A stretch of 64,000 nucleotides of DNA from CAYPTY01 sp964413935 (GTDB lineage Bacteria; Bacteroidota; Rhodothermia; Balneolales; Balneolaceae). Below the pieces are notes generated by a model that saw nothing but the letters and a program-made list of their open reading frames with translations, was not told where the DNA came from and searched no databases. The stretch lies in contig CAYPTY010000006.1 in NCBI GenBank assembly GCA_964413935.1, forward strand, positions 1 through 64,000. The letters run 5' to 3'. A program made the position numbers and the translations under genes. Below are positions 1 through 7,136 of the stretch, in pieces. Every line of letters begins with the position of its first letter. Position 1 is the stretch's first letter.

Positions 1-224
1 TGGGACTTGGGACTTGGGACTTGGGACTTGGGACTTGGGACTTGGGACTTGGGACATTTAAAAAAGTTCAAATTCCACATTCCAAATTCCACATTCCACA
101 TTCCAAATTCCACATTCCAAATTCCAAATTCCACATTCCACATTCCAAATTCCACATCTCATGTCTCTTGTCTCATGTCTCATGTCTCATGTCTCATGTC
201 TCATGTCTCAAATCTCACATCCCA
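1..224. repeat. Composite heptanucleotide repeat element, copy 1
   Basis: Three stacked arrays with a strict 7-nt period. Positions 1-55 hold nearly eight copies of TGGGACT and run off the window edge. A linker of about 15 nt (56-70) contains TTTAAAAAAGTTCAA. Positions 71-154 hold twelve units of AATTCCA or CATTCCA. Positions 155-224 hold ten units of the TGTCTCA/CATCTCA type. The last 22 units stay in one uninterrupted 7-nt phase and end at base 224, directly next to the stop codon of the minus-strand gene at 225-989. Element copy 2 at 1066-1195 has the same order and linker. Heptad arrays of this kind resemble the STRR repeats known from cyanobacteria; homology to those is not claimed. Confidence 0.9.
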
Positions 225-989
225 TCAATAACTCTTCACCGTAAACCCAAAGGTCAGGAATTCATCACCCCTCAGCTGGTTGGCCACCACAATACTCTCA
301 TAGGTTTCCAGAAAGTTGACCTTAAAGTTCAGAAACTTAGTGACCGGTAACTCTAATCCCAGGTCTGTTTGCCAGCGATAGTTATTCCCTTCCTCCAGCG
401 ACTGCTGATAAAAGGATTCATGGGTCAGAATTACCTTTCCCTGGAAAATCTTATAGCGCCCATAAATCCAGATGGTGCCCCTGAACGTATTTATAGAGCG
501 ATTTCCATTATATTCCGAACGATTAAACCGTGTGTTCCTGAAATTAGTCTTTTCATATTCACCCGTCAGAGAGAAGGTCAGTGTGGTTTTATCGGAATTG
601 AACACACGAAAGGCGGATCCGGTACCAACCAGATAGCGTAAATCAATTTCCCTTCTGAAGTTCGTGCTGACGAAAGTAAGCGCAAGGGGATACACACGAG
701 CCTGCGGGTTATAGGACAAAAAGTTCAGGCTGAGGATGTCCTCATCTGCTTTCACCTTGCCGAATTCCTGATACACATAAGAGTTTCGGGTTTTGAGCTC
801 CCATTTCTCCCAGGGTTTATAGGTTACTTCGGATTTGGCTCTGAAAATCACGGTCTGCACATTTCCGGCCTGCCAGAATCCGGTAAGAGAAAGATCTGCT
901 TTGAATTTGAGGGAATCCGCTGCACTGTTCTGGGCATTCAGCCAAAAGGGCAGCATCAGAAGTATGATGGTGTTTATCAGCCTTTTCAT
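225..989 (-). CDS. DUF481-family outer-membrane beta-barrel protein
   Basis: The 254-residue product starts with a signal peptide (MKRLINTIILLMLPFWLNAQ). The rest is alternating aromatic/polar beta-strand sequence with many Tyr, Phe, Arg and Asn, ending in an aromatic-rich strand (FGFTVKSY) typical of outer-membrane barrels. Pattern and length fit the DUF481/YdiY family of putative salt-induced outer-membrane proteins, whose substrate is unknown. The family call is from recognition, not search. The ATG at 989 is the natural start because it begins the signal peptide. The gene is framed by heptad-repeat elements: copy 1 begins at the base after its stop, and copy 2 lies about 80 nt upstream of its start. 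Confidence 0.7.
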   Translation of the reverse strand: MKRLINTIILLMLPFWLNAQNSAADSLKFKADLSLTGFWQAGNVQTVIFRAKSEVTYKPWEKWELKTRNSYVYQEFGKVKADEDILSLNFLSYNPQARVYPLALTFVSTNFRREIDLRYLVGTGSAFRVFNSDKTTLTFSLTGEYEKTNFRNTRFNRSEYNGNRSINTFRGTIWIYGRYKIFQGKVILTHESFYQQSLEEGNNYRWQTDLGLELPVTKFLNFKVNFLETYESIVVANQLRGDEFLTFGFTVKSY

Positions 990-1065
990 AACTATGGTAT
1001 ATTCAGCTATTCAAACTAAAGAGCTCTCAAGCCAATAAACAGCAAAAAGCGTGCCTTCCGTTTTT

Positions 1066-1195
1066 TGGGACTTGGGACTTGGGACTTGGAACTTGGGACT
1101 TGGGACTTGGGACTTGGGACTTTTAAAAAATTTCAAATTTCACATTCCAGATTCCACATCTCATGTCTCATGTCTCACATCTCACCTCACACACC
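1066..1195. repeat. Composite heptanucleotide repeat element, copy 2
   Basis: Same architecture and orientation as copy 1 but shorter. Eight copies of TGGGACT (1066-1121, one reading TGGAACT) are followed by the linker TTTAAAAAATTTCAAATT, then two or three ATTCCA-type heptads (to 1156), then TGTCTCA/CATCTCA-type heptads. The last heptad (CACCTCA, 1192-1198) overlaps the stop codon of the MFS gene. The linker matches copy 1 at all but one base over about 18 nt, so the two copies share ancestry instead of being independent slippage products. The remaining 990-1065 stretch between this element and the DUF481 start shows nothing recognisable. Confidence 0.9.
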
Positions 1196-2482
1196 TCAAG
1201 AAGCAGCCAGCTCCAGCTTCGCATCGCTGACATCATCCAGCGCTTCCTGATAAGCTTTTTCCTGCCGGGTAATGGTTAGCGACCACACAATGCCAGCCAG
1301 TGCCATACATCCGCCGTACACAATGATTAGCTGCCGGATTTCTAGTAAACCGGCTTCCAGAATAAGGGAGGCCACAATGGTGGAAATGGAATTTCCGATG
1401 GTAAATAGCAACCACTCGGAACTGAAAATGCGCCCACGGAAGGAATCCACCGTTCGCTTTTGCAGCAGAACCGTACTCATCACCCAGTTTGCACCGGATG
1501 CAGCATGAGCCATAGTTACAAAAAGCAGCATAATCAGAATACTATCTACTGAGCCTACAATTACATACATGCTGCCTGCCACCAGAATGGCACCACCCAT
1601 TACGGTCACCCAGTCTTTTTCATTCTGGAATAATCGTCGGCCAATCACCGGACCAATGCCGGTTCCCAGTCCGCGTGCGGCATAGAGCAAACCGATCCCG
1701 ATAGAGCCTAAAGCCAGCACTTCTTCACTGAGTACAATGAGCATGTACACCAGACCGCCCAGGAACATGGTGGATGTTCCCTTTGCCAAACTGGGTCTCA
1801 GAATCTGCTGATTGGAAAAGAGATGTACCAGTCCTTCCCTGATTCCGGTGAGCGGATTGCGAGTGCGTTTCTTCTCTGCCTCACTGAGTTCAGTCTGGGG
1901 TATGACTGCCCGATAGATAAACCAGGCCGACAGGAAATAACTGAATCCGTCCAGGATAAGGACCAAATCAGTACCGTACCACTCGGTGATAAATCCCCCG
2001 ATGGCCATCGATGTGGTGAATATGATACTCCAGGTGGCGGTAGACAGGACATTGGCATTCACCAGTTCTTTGTCACTGGTGATATTGGGGATGGAAGAGG
2101 TTTTGGCGGGCTCGAATACCGCTGATAGCATCATCTGAAGGGAGGTGAACACATATACAGCCCATAGCATATCCGGAGAACGTACCAGCAGGATACCCAG
2201 CAGGAACACCGCCCGGAGTACATCACACAAAATCATCAAGCGGCGACGGTTGAAGCGATCCGTCAGATATCCGGCAAAGGGCGAAAACACGGCCAGACTC
2301 ATCATTTTGACCACGATGATCAATCCCAGCAGAAATTCTGAGTCGGAATAGCGGGATATGATGGCATACACCGCCAGCAGTCCGAACCAGTCTCCGAAAT
2401 TGGAAATGGACTGAGCCAGCCACAGCCGGCGGTAATTCTCATTTTTGGTCAGTAACTCTATATAGGGGCGTAACTTATTCAC
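1196..2482 (-). CDS. MFS transporter (MFS_3/EntS-like)
   Basis: A 428-residue integral membrane protein with about 12 hydrophobic segments. The loop after the second segment carries the MFS signature (GYLTDRFNRRRLM). The N-terminal pattern (YRRLWLAQSISNFGDWF) is typical of the MFS_3 group that includes enterobactin exporters and macrolide efflux proteins. The substrate cannot be read from sequence. Translation starts at GTG (2482), 26 nt after the dUTPase stop, so the gene is probably the distal member of the ArsC-like/DUF3108/dut/MFS operon. Its stop is embedded in the last unit of heptad-repeat copy 2. Confidence 0.85.
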   Translation of the reverse strand: MNKLRPYIELLTKNENYRRLWLAQSISNFGDWFGLLAVYAIISRYSDSEFLLGLIIVVKMMSLAVFSPFAGYLTDRFNRRRLMILCDVLRAVFLLGILLVRSPDMLWAVYVFTSLQMMLSAVFEPAKTSSIPNITSDKELVNANVLSTATWSIIFTTSMAIGGFITEWYGTDLVLILDGFSYFLSAWFIYRAVIPQTELSEAEKKRTRNPLTGIREGLVHLFSNQQILRPSLAKGTSTMFLGGLVYMLIVLSEEVLALGSIGIGLLYAARGLGTGIGPVIGRRLFQNEKDWVTVMGGAILVAGSMYVIVGSVDSILIMLLFVTMAHAASGANWVMSTVLLQKRTVDSFRGRIFSSEWLLFTIGNSISTIVASLILEAGLLEIRQLIIVYGGCMALAGIVWSLTITRQEKAYQEALDDVSDAKLELAAS

Positions 2483-2508
2483 TCTTGTATGGCGATGGGG
2501 GTATAAAA

Positions 2509-2955
2509 TTATTCTACGCCCGTACTACCAAATCCGCCCTCCCCCCGTTCAGTTTCACTCAAATTTTCTGCCTCCTCCACCCTCAGCTGCACCACAGGTG
2601 CAATGACCATTTGAGCAATGCGATCCCCGTGTTTTACCGTAAAATCTTCATGGCCATGATTGATCATGATCACCTTTACTTCACCCCGGTAATCGGCATC
2701 GATGGTACCCGGTGTGTTCAGCAGAGTAATTCCGTTTCGGATGGCCAAACCACTCCGTGGACGAATCTGCGCTTCATATCCTTCCGGAAGCGCCATCTGC
2801 AAACCGGTTGGAATCAACCCTCGCTCTCCGGGTTTCAGGGTTACATACTCCGTTAATGCTGCCCGAATATCCATTCCTGCTGCACGCGCAGATTCATGGG
2901 ATGGAAGCGGCAGGTCAGCGGCATGTTCCAGTTTTCTGAAGTAGACCGTACTCAC
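2509..2955 (-). CDS. dut: dUTP diphosphatase (dUTPase)
   Basis: Hydrolyses dUTP to dUMP and pyrophosphate, keeping uracil out of DNA and supplying dUMP for dTMP synthesis. The 148-residue length is normal for the homotrimeric enzyme. Conserved motifs are visible in order: AGMDIRA near the N-terminus, PRSGLAIRNGI, GTIDADYRGEV (catalytic Asp region), GDRIAQMVI, and the flexible C-terminal GEGGFGSTG arm that closes over the substrate. Translation starts at GTG, overlapping the stop of the upstream DUF3108 gene in a GTGA tetranucleotide, which implies translational coupling. Confidence 0.96.
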   Translation of the reverse strand: MSTVYFRKLEHAADLPLPSHESARAAGMDIRAALTEYVTLKPGERGLIPTGLQMALPEGYEAQIRPRSGLAIRNGITLLNTPGTIDADYRGEVKVIMINHGHEDFTVKHGDRIAQMVIAPVVQLRVEEAENLSETERGEGGFGSTGVE

Positions 2956-3746
2956 CGTTTTCTCCTTTCTACATTTGTAAGTCGAACCCGCACATTACCC
3001 AGGAAAACCTTGAAATGTGCTTCCAGCGGAGTTCTGAGTTCATCATCCAGAAACCATGCTTTATATCTTCCGCTGAAGCCAAAAGGTCCATCCACGTCGG
3101 CCTGCCCTTCGCTATAGTAGGCATACACATCTTCGCTGAAAGCAGGTGACCCTCTTTTCTTCTTTTCGGTGGTATTACTGGCATAGATGAAACCCATTTC
3201 CTGAGCAATAAAAACCGGGAATCGATAAGCGGAATCACTGCCGGCCGTCATCCGGCTGATGAGCATCACCAGCTGCCCGGCCGTAGCGGGATCAACAAGG
3301 TCGAGCGTGTCCTGTTTATCTCCCTCATCATACATGCGAACCTGGTTCAGTTCCCGGTCAAATATATATTCGGTCTCTTTCATTTTGCCGTCATCAAAAT
3401 CGTCTTTATAGGCATACTCAGTGACCATTCTTCCAAGGCTATCCTGATAGATGATACTGGTAAATAAATCCCTTTCGGTTGGCACAAAAGGTATTTTGGA
3501 ATTGGATCGAACCAGTGACTGAAGTACCCATCGTTTCTGCCCGTTATATAAGGTATCCCGGATAGCCCGTACATCCACCCAGGCTACTTTTAAGATGCCG
3601 TACTTTACCTCGAATTCCATCACCTCTTCATAGCCGATCAGCTGTTCAAAAGTAGGCGGGCCGCTGAGGCCTTGCTCAAAGGTAGCCTGAGCCTGTGTAC
3701 AAATTGGCAGAAGCAGGAGTATTAAAATCAGATTGAATCGAGTCAT
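2952..3746 (-). CDS. DUF3108 domain-containing secreted protein
   Basis: A 264-residue protein with a clear signal peptide (MTRFNLILILLLLPICTQAQA) and a beta-rich body carrying the EVMEFEVKYGILKVAWVDV pattern of the DUF3108 family, which has no established function. It is expected in the periplasm or at the outer membrane. Its ATG overlaps the stop of the upstream ArsC-like gene (ATGA at 3743-3746), and its stop overlaps the dUTPase GTG, so it sits inside a translationally coupled set. Nothing ties its function to dUTPase beyond this arrangement. Confidence 0.75.
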   Translation of the reverse strand: MTRFNLILILLLLPICTQAQATFEQGLSGPPTFEQLIGYEEVMEFEVKYGILKVAWVDVRAIRDTLYNGQKRWVLQSLVRSNSKIPFVPTERDLFTSIIYQDSLGRMVTEYAYKDDFDDGKMKETEYIFDRELNQVRMYDEGDKQDTLDLVDPATAGQLVMLISRMTAGSDSAYRFPVFIAQEMGFIYASNTTEKKKRGSPAFSEDVYAYYSEGQADVDGPFGFSGRYKAWFLDDELRTPLEAHFKVFLGNVRVRLTNVERRKR

Positions 3747-4087
3747 TCGGCAATAAAAGCTTCGAATGAGGCCTCATCATAACCCACCAGTACGGCGTCT
3801 CCTTTAATGAGAACAGGACGTTTGATCATGGTCTGATTTTCCAGGAGGATGTCGAAGAGTTCATCCTCAGAAAGATCCTTTCCGGCCAGGCCAAGCTGAC
3901 GCCACTTCATACCTTTTCGGTTCACCAGGGAATCCAGCCCAACTTTGATGCGCAGTTCATCCAGTTCGTCACGGCTGAGCGGATCCTTCTTTACATTGAT
4001 GAAGGCATAATCCACTTTCTTTCCCTCCAGCCATTTACGGGTATCCCGGATTTTATTACAGTTTTTGATTCCCAAAAGATGAAGCAT
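3743..4087 (-). CDS. ArsC/Spx/YffB-family thioredoxin-fold protein
   Basis: A small thioredoxin-fold protein of the arsenate-reductase-like family. The N-terminus MLHLLGIKNCNKIRDTRKWL matches the YffB pattern: one Cys (C10) followed by a charged helix, instead of the CXXC of Spx. The conserved NRKG...WRQLGL and IKRPVLI (cis-Pro loop) motifs are present. An upstream in-frame ATG at 4141 would add 18 residues without family resemblance, so the ATG at 4087 is chosen, giving 114 residues. True arsenate reduction is not implied; YffB-type members are thought to be glutathione- or thiol-dependent reductases. It heads the DUF3108/dut/MFS operon. Confidence 0.85.
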   Translation of the reverse strand: MLHLLGIKNCNKIRDTRKWLEGKKVDYAFINVKKDPLSRDELDELRIKVGLDSLVNRKGMKWRQLGLAGKDLSEDELFDILLENQTMIKRPVLIKGDAVLVGYDEASFEAFIAE

Positions 4088-4155
4088 AGTCGTTTTATAC
4101 TGTTTTTGAATTTGTATCTTAGGAAGATAAAGCATTTCCATTTCGCAGTCTAAGA

Positions 4156-4659
4156 ATGATCAGAAAATCATCTAAATTCCTCTTGTTTATCGGGCTATTT
4201 GCCCTTCTCTCCTGTTCTGAAAGTGAAGAGCAGCGAGCTTTTGAACGTCAGGCTTTTCAGGGAGCGAACAATATTACCGAAACCGATACTCAGGGCAATG
4301 TAATCAGCCGGGATGAAGACGACTGGCGCATCGCTCCCATGTTTCAGGCTCTGATTGAAGTGAGACCTCCTTTTCCCAATCCACTGCCGGTAAATGATCA
4401 GATTACCTTCGAAATTTCGGTAACCGGCGTACAGTCTATTGAAGGCATTCGCGTTTTCGAGTTGCTGGATAACGGTAATCTGCTGGAAGTATTTAATACC
4501 GTGGATACCTCGTCATCCACCACCTTCATTGTTTTTACCCTGAATGCACAGGAATTCCAGAATCTGGGAGGCGGAAACGGGCCGCGCGGACTGCATCGCA
4601 TCATCATTTACGATTTCAACAATCAGATCATTACCTACGGTGATATTCTGATTCAATAA
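4156..4659 (+). CDS. Predicted lipoprotein of unknown function
   Basis: A 167-residue protein with a lipoprotein signal peptide: hydrophobic stretch then lipobox LLSC, with the acylated Cys at position 20, followed by an acidic linker. The body is beta-rich, has one repeated theme (FEISVTGVQSIEGIRVFEL) suggesting an Ig-like or beta-sandwich domain, and no catalytic motif I recognise. It is transcribed away from the ArsC-like gene across a 68-nt divergent spacer. It is the first gene of the plus-strand block leading to murA, with 36 nt to the next gene. I do not recognise a named family. Confidence 0.7.
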   Translation: MIRKSSKFLLFIGLFALLSCSESEEQRAFERQAFQGANNITETDTQGNVISRDEDDWRIAPMFQALIEVRPPFPNPLPVNDQITFEISVTGVQSIEGIRVFELLDNGNLLEVFNTVDTSSSTTFIVFTLNAQEFQNLGGGNGPRGLHRIIIYDFNNQIITYGDILIQ

Positions 4660-4695
4660 TGCTTGTGATAATAGGCCGGGCAAACTATCTTCGGC

Positions 4696-4959
4696 ATGAG
4701 TATGAAGAAAATTGATAAGTCTGAACGCCTGGTGATTGAGAGACTCATTTTTCCCGAATCTTTTGATGTTATTCAGGAGGAAACAGGCTTACAATACGGG
4801 GAACTGCGGGATAATCTGATAAACCTCATAAATGCCGGGATGATATATGCATTTGACAGTAATGGTACCGACTCGGACTCCTCTCCTTTTGTCGACATCG
4901 ATAACCTGCAGAACTTTTCATTCAGAGCAACCAAACAGGGATTAAAAGCCATTCAATAG
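4696..4959 (+). CDS. Small conserved-looking protein, possible winged-helix fold
   Basis: An 87-residue soluble protein. A helix-turn-helix-like stretch (ERLVIERLIFPESFDVI followed by GELRDNLINLINAGMI) and the closing FRATKQGLKAIQ resemble a small winged-helix domain as seen in transcription-factor-like or protein-interaction modules. I do not recognise a family. It ends 3 nt before the biotin-carrier gene, so it is almost certainly co-transcribed with it and murA. The ATG at 4702 is an equally possible start. Confidence 0.6.
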   Translation: MSMKKIDKSERLVIERLIFPESFDVIQEETGLQYGELRDNLINLINAGMIYAFDSNGTDSDSSPFVDIDNLQNFSFRATKQGLKAIQ

Positions 4960-4962
4960 CCT

Positions 4963-5469
4963 ATGAACTTTCAGTGTACCATCGGAGAACACATTTACGA
5001 CCTGAATATTGATGCCAAAGAAAGTGTCTTTGAAATCGACGGGGAGCAAAAGAACTTTGAATTCATCTTTGAGAATAACCGCCATTTACTCAGAGTGGGA
5101 ACAAAAGTCCATAAACTGGATAATGTATCCTATGACGGAACAGCCATCACCTTTACCATCGATGGCGACTGGTGCACGGTAGATGTGAAAGATGAACAAC
5201 AGCTGCTGCTCGACAAGCTGGGCTTTAAATCCGGTGATGCAGCCGGTGAAGGCATCCTGAAATCACCAATGCCGGGCAAAATCCTGGATATCATGGTAGC
5301 CGAAGGCGATGAAGTGGAAAAAGGACAGCGCATTGCTATTCTGGAAGCCATGAAAATGGAAAATGAGCTTAAAGCCCCGGTCGGCGGCACCATATCTTCA
5401 CTGCATGTGGCTGTTGGCGACTCCGTAGAAAAAAATACCCCAATCCTCGAAATCGAAAGCATTGGATAG
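4963..5469 (+). CDS. Biotin/lipoyl attachment-domain protein (biotin carboxyl carrier-like)
   Basis: A 168-residue protein whose C-terminal 75 residues form a biotinyl domain: SPMPGKILDIMVAEGDEVEKG, then the biotinylation motif EAMKMENEL with Lys131 as the expected attachment site, then the GDSVEKNTPILEIE half. The first 90 residues resemble the N-terminal segment of carrier subunits of acyl-CoA carboxylases or oxaloacetate decarboxylase gamma-like complexes. No carboxylase or carboxyltransferase gene lies next to it, so its partner is encoded elsewhere. Its stop overlaps the TTG start of murA by 8 nt. Confidence 0.88.
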   Translation: MNFQCTIGEHIYDLNIDAKESVFEIDGEQKNFEFIFENNRHLLRVGTKVHKLDNVSYDGTAITFTIDGDWCTVDVKDEQQLLLDKLGFKSGDAAGEGILKSPMPGKILDIMVAEGDEVEKGQRIAILEAMKMENELKAPVGGTISSLHVAVGDSVEKNTPILEIESIG

Positions 5470-6745
5470 TTTTATCATCAGGGGAGGAACCCCCCTCAAA
5501 GGTTCCATCAACATCAGTGGATCAAAAAATGCAGCACTACCTCTGATTGCCGCCGCCATGCTGGCCGAAGGCAAGACGGTCATCCGGAATATTCCGCGCT
5601 TACAGGATATTTACACCTTTAACAATGTACTCAGGGTTACCGGTGCGCAGGTTGATTTTGATGATGCGGATAACAGACTAAGCATCGATCCATCCAACGT
5701 AAATTACCCGGAAGCACCCTACGATCTGGTTCGTAAAATGCGGGCTTCCTTCTACATGCTGGGAGCGCTGGTGGGCAAACATCAGAGAGCAAAAGTATCC
5801 CTGCCCGGTGGTTGCGCCTGGGGTCCACGTCCGGTAGACCTTCACCTCAAAGGCATGGAAGCGATGGGTGTGCGCATCAATCTGGAAGAAGGTTATGTGA
5901 TTGCCGAGGCCGATGATACCCTCACTGGAAAGGAATTCACCCTTAATCCCAGTTCCGTGGGAGCAACGGTTAACATCCTGCTCGCTGGCGTTTTGAGAGC
6001 TGAAGAATTTACCCTTCGCAATGCAGCCATAGAACCGGATGTGGTGCAACTCTGCAATGTACTTACTTCGATGGGAGCTAACATTGAAGGCATTGGCACC
6101 CAAACCCTGACCATCCGCAAAGCAGAACAACTGGAAGCCCGGGAAATTGACAACGACCCGGACCGCATCGAAATGGGAACTTATATGATAGCGGCGGCCA
6201 TGAATCCCGGTTCAGTGCTGAAAATAACCGGGGGTAATCCGGATCATCTGGGGTCATTCCTTAAAGAATTCGAAAAAACGGGTGCCATTCTGGACTTTGA
6301 TGGCTCAGCAGTTACCGTTACCGCACCCGAAGAACTTCATCCTGTTTCCATCGAAACAGCCATTTATCCCGGTTTTCCAACCGACCTGCAGGCACAATGG
6401 TCGACCATGATGACTCAGGCTTCAGGTAAAAGTACCGTAACCGACACCGTCTATTTCGACCGTTTCAGCTACGTACCCGAGCTTGTTCGTTTGGGCGCAG
6501 ATCTCAGGAATGAGAAAAACTCGGTGCACATCACCGGAAAAACCCCGCTGAAAGGGGCAAATATCATGAGTACCGATCTCAGGGCCAGCGTTAGCCTGGT
6601 AATGGCCGGCCTGATTGCAAAAGGAAGCACTCAGGTGCTCAGAGTGTACCATCTGGATCGCGGTTATGAGGAACTGGAACATAAACTGAATGCAGTTGGC
6701 GCCTCGGTTGAACGGGTCAAGGAACAGGCAGGCAATGCCGGCTAA
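5462..6745 (+). CDS. murA: UDP-N-acetylglucosamine 1-carboxyvinyltransferase
   Basis: Catalyses the first committed step of peptidoglycan synthesis, transferring enolpyruvate from PEP to UDP-GlcNAc in the cytoplasm. The 427-residue length is typical. Seen in sequence: GSKNAALP with the substrate-binding Lys-Asn pair near the N-terminus, the PGGCAWGPRPVDLH loop with the catalytic Cys118 (the fosfomycin target position), and RIEMGTYMIAA plus TDLQAQ later in the chain. The start is TTG at 5462, inside the 3' end of the biotin-carrier gene, which suggests translational coupling. A tryptophan replaces the usual Ile after CA in the loop; its effect is unknown. Confidence 0.96.
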   Translation: MDSFIIRGGTPLKGSINISGSKNAALPLIAAAMLAEGKTVIRNIPRLQDIYTFNNVLRVTGAQVDFDDADNRLSIDPSNVNYPEAPYDLVRKMRASFYMLGALVGKHQRAKVSLPGGCAWGPRPVDLHLKGMEAMGVRINLEEGYVIAEADDTLTGKEFTLNPSSVGATVNILLAGVLRAEEFTLRNAAIEPDVVQLCNVLTSMGANIEGIGTQTLTIRKAEQLEAREIDNDPDRIEMGTYMIAAAMNPGSVLKITGGNPDHLGSFLKEFEKTGAILDFDGSAVTVTAPEELHPVSIETAIYPGFPTDLQAQWSTMMTQASGKSTVTDTVYFDRFSYVPELVRLGADLRNEKNSVHITGKTPLKGANIMSTDLRASVSLVMAGLIAKGSTQVLRVYHLDRGYEELEHKLNAVGASVERVKEQAGNAG

Positions 6746-7136
6746 ATTTCTTCGTTTAATAAATTGATCCCATCCTGTTATATTCCACGGCGACCTACTG
6801 TGTCGACAGAAATTAAACCACTTTTTCGTTAACCCTTGCTAAGCGCTTTAAAATCATACTTTTATTCCCTCACCATGATATGGAACGGGATTTTTACGGT
6901 ATGCGCAGCATGGTTTTATCTGCTCAAACAACAGCTCGTTGGCTATGAGTATGTAACTGATCATGAATTCAGATCAGAACAAACAAAAGAATTCCCCCAA
7001 AATTATAATATAACACCTGAACACCCTGTTCATACCCTCCTGAGACGAGTTTTGTATCCGGAATTTATGATGCTGAATGCTGTTCCTGCAGCTTTAAACA
7101 GCCTGTTGGGTGCGGGTGTACCAAGAATTTATTTAA
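6746..7136 (+). other. Long intergenic region / possible leader of the RNase G gene
   Basis: A 391-nt gap with no convincing gene. It is more AT-rich than its neighbours and runs directly into the RNase G ATG. A reading frame from 6836 is open to 7255 but overlaps the first 119 nt of rng and shows no family resemblance. No terminator for murA is apparent. Because enterobacterial rne has a long 5' untranslated region used for autoregulation, a leader role is possible here, but that is inference from position only. Confidence 0.35.

Noticed and set aside
1..224. CRISPR array
   Set aside because: The units are 7 nt long and contiguous, with no 25- to 40-nt repeats and no spacers.
3743..4087. 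Arsenate reductase assignment for the ArsC-like gene
   Set aside because: The single N-terminal Cys pattern fits the YffB/Spx-like branch, and no other arsenic-resistance gene is nearby.
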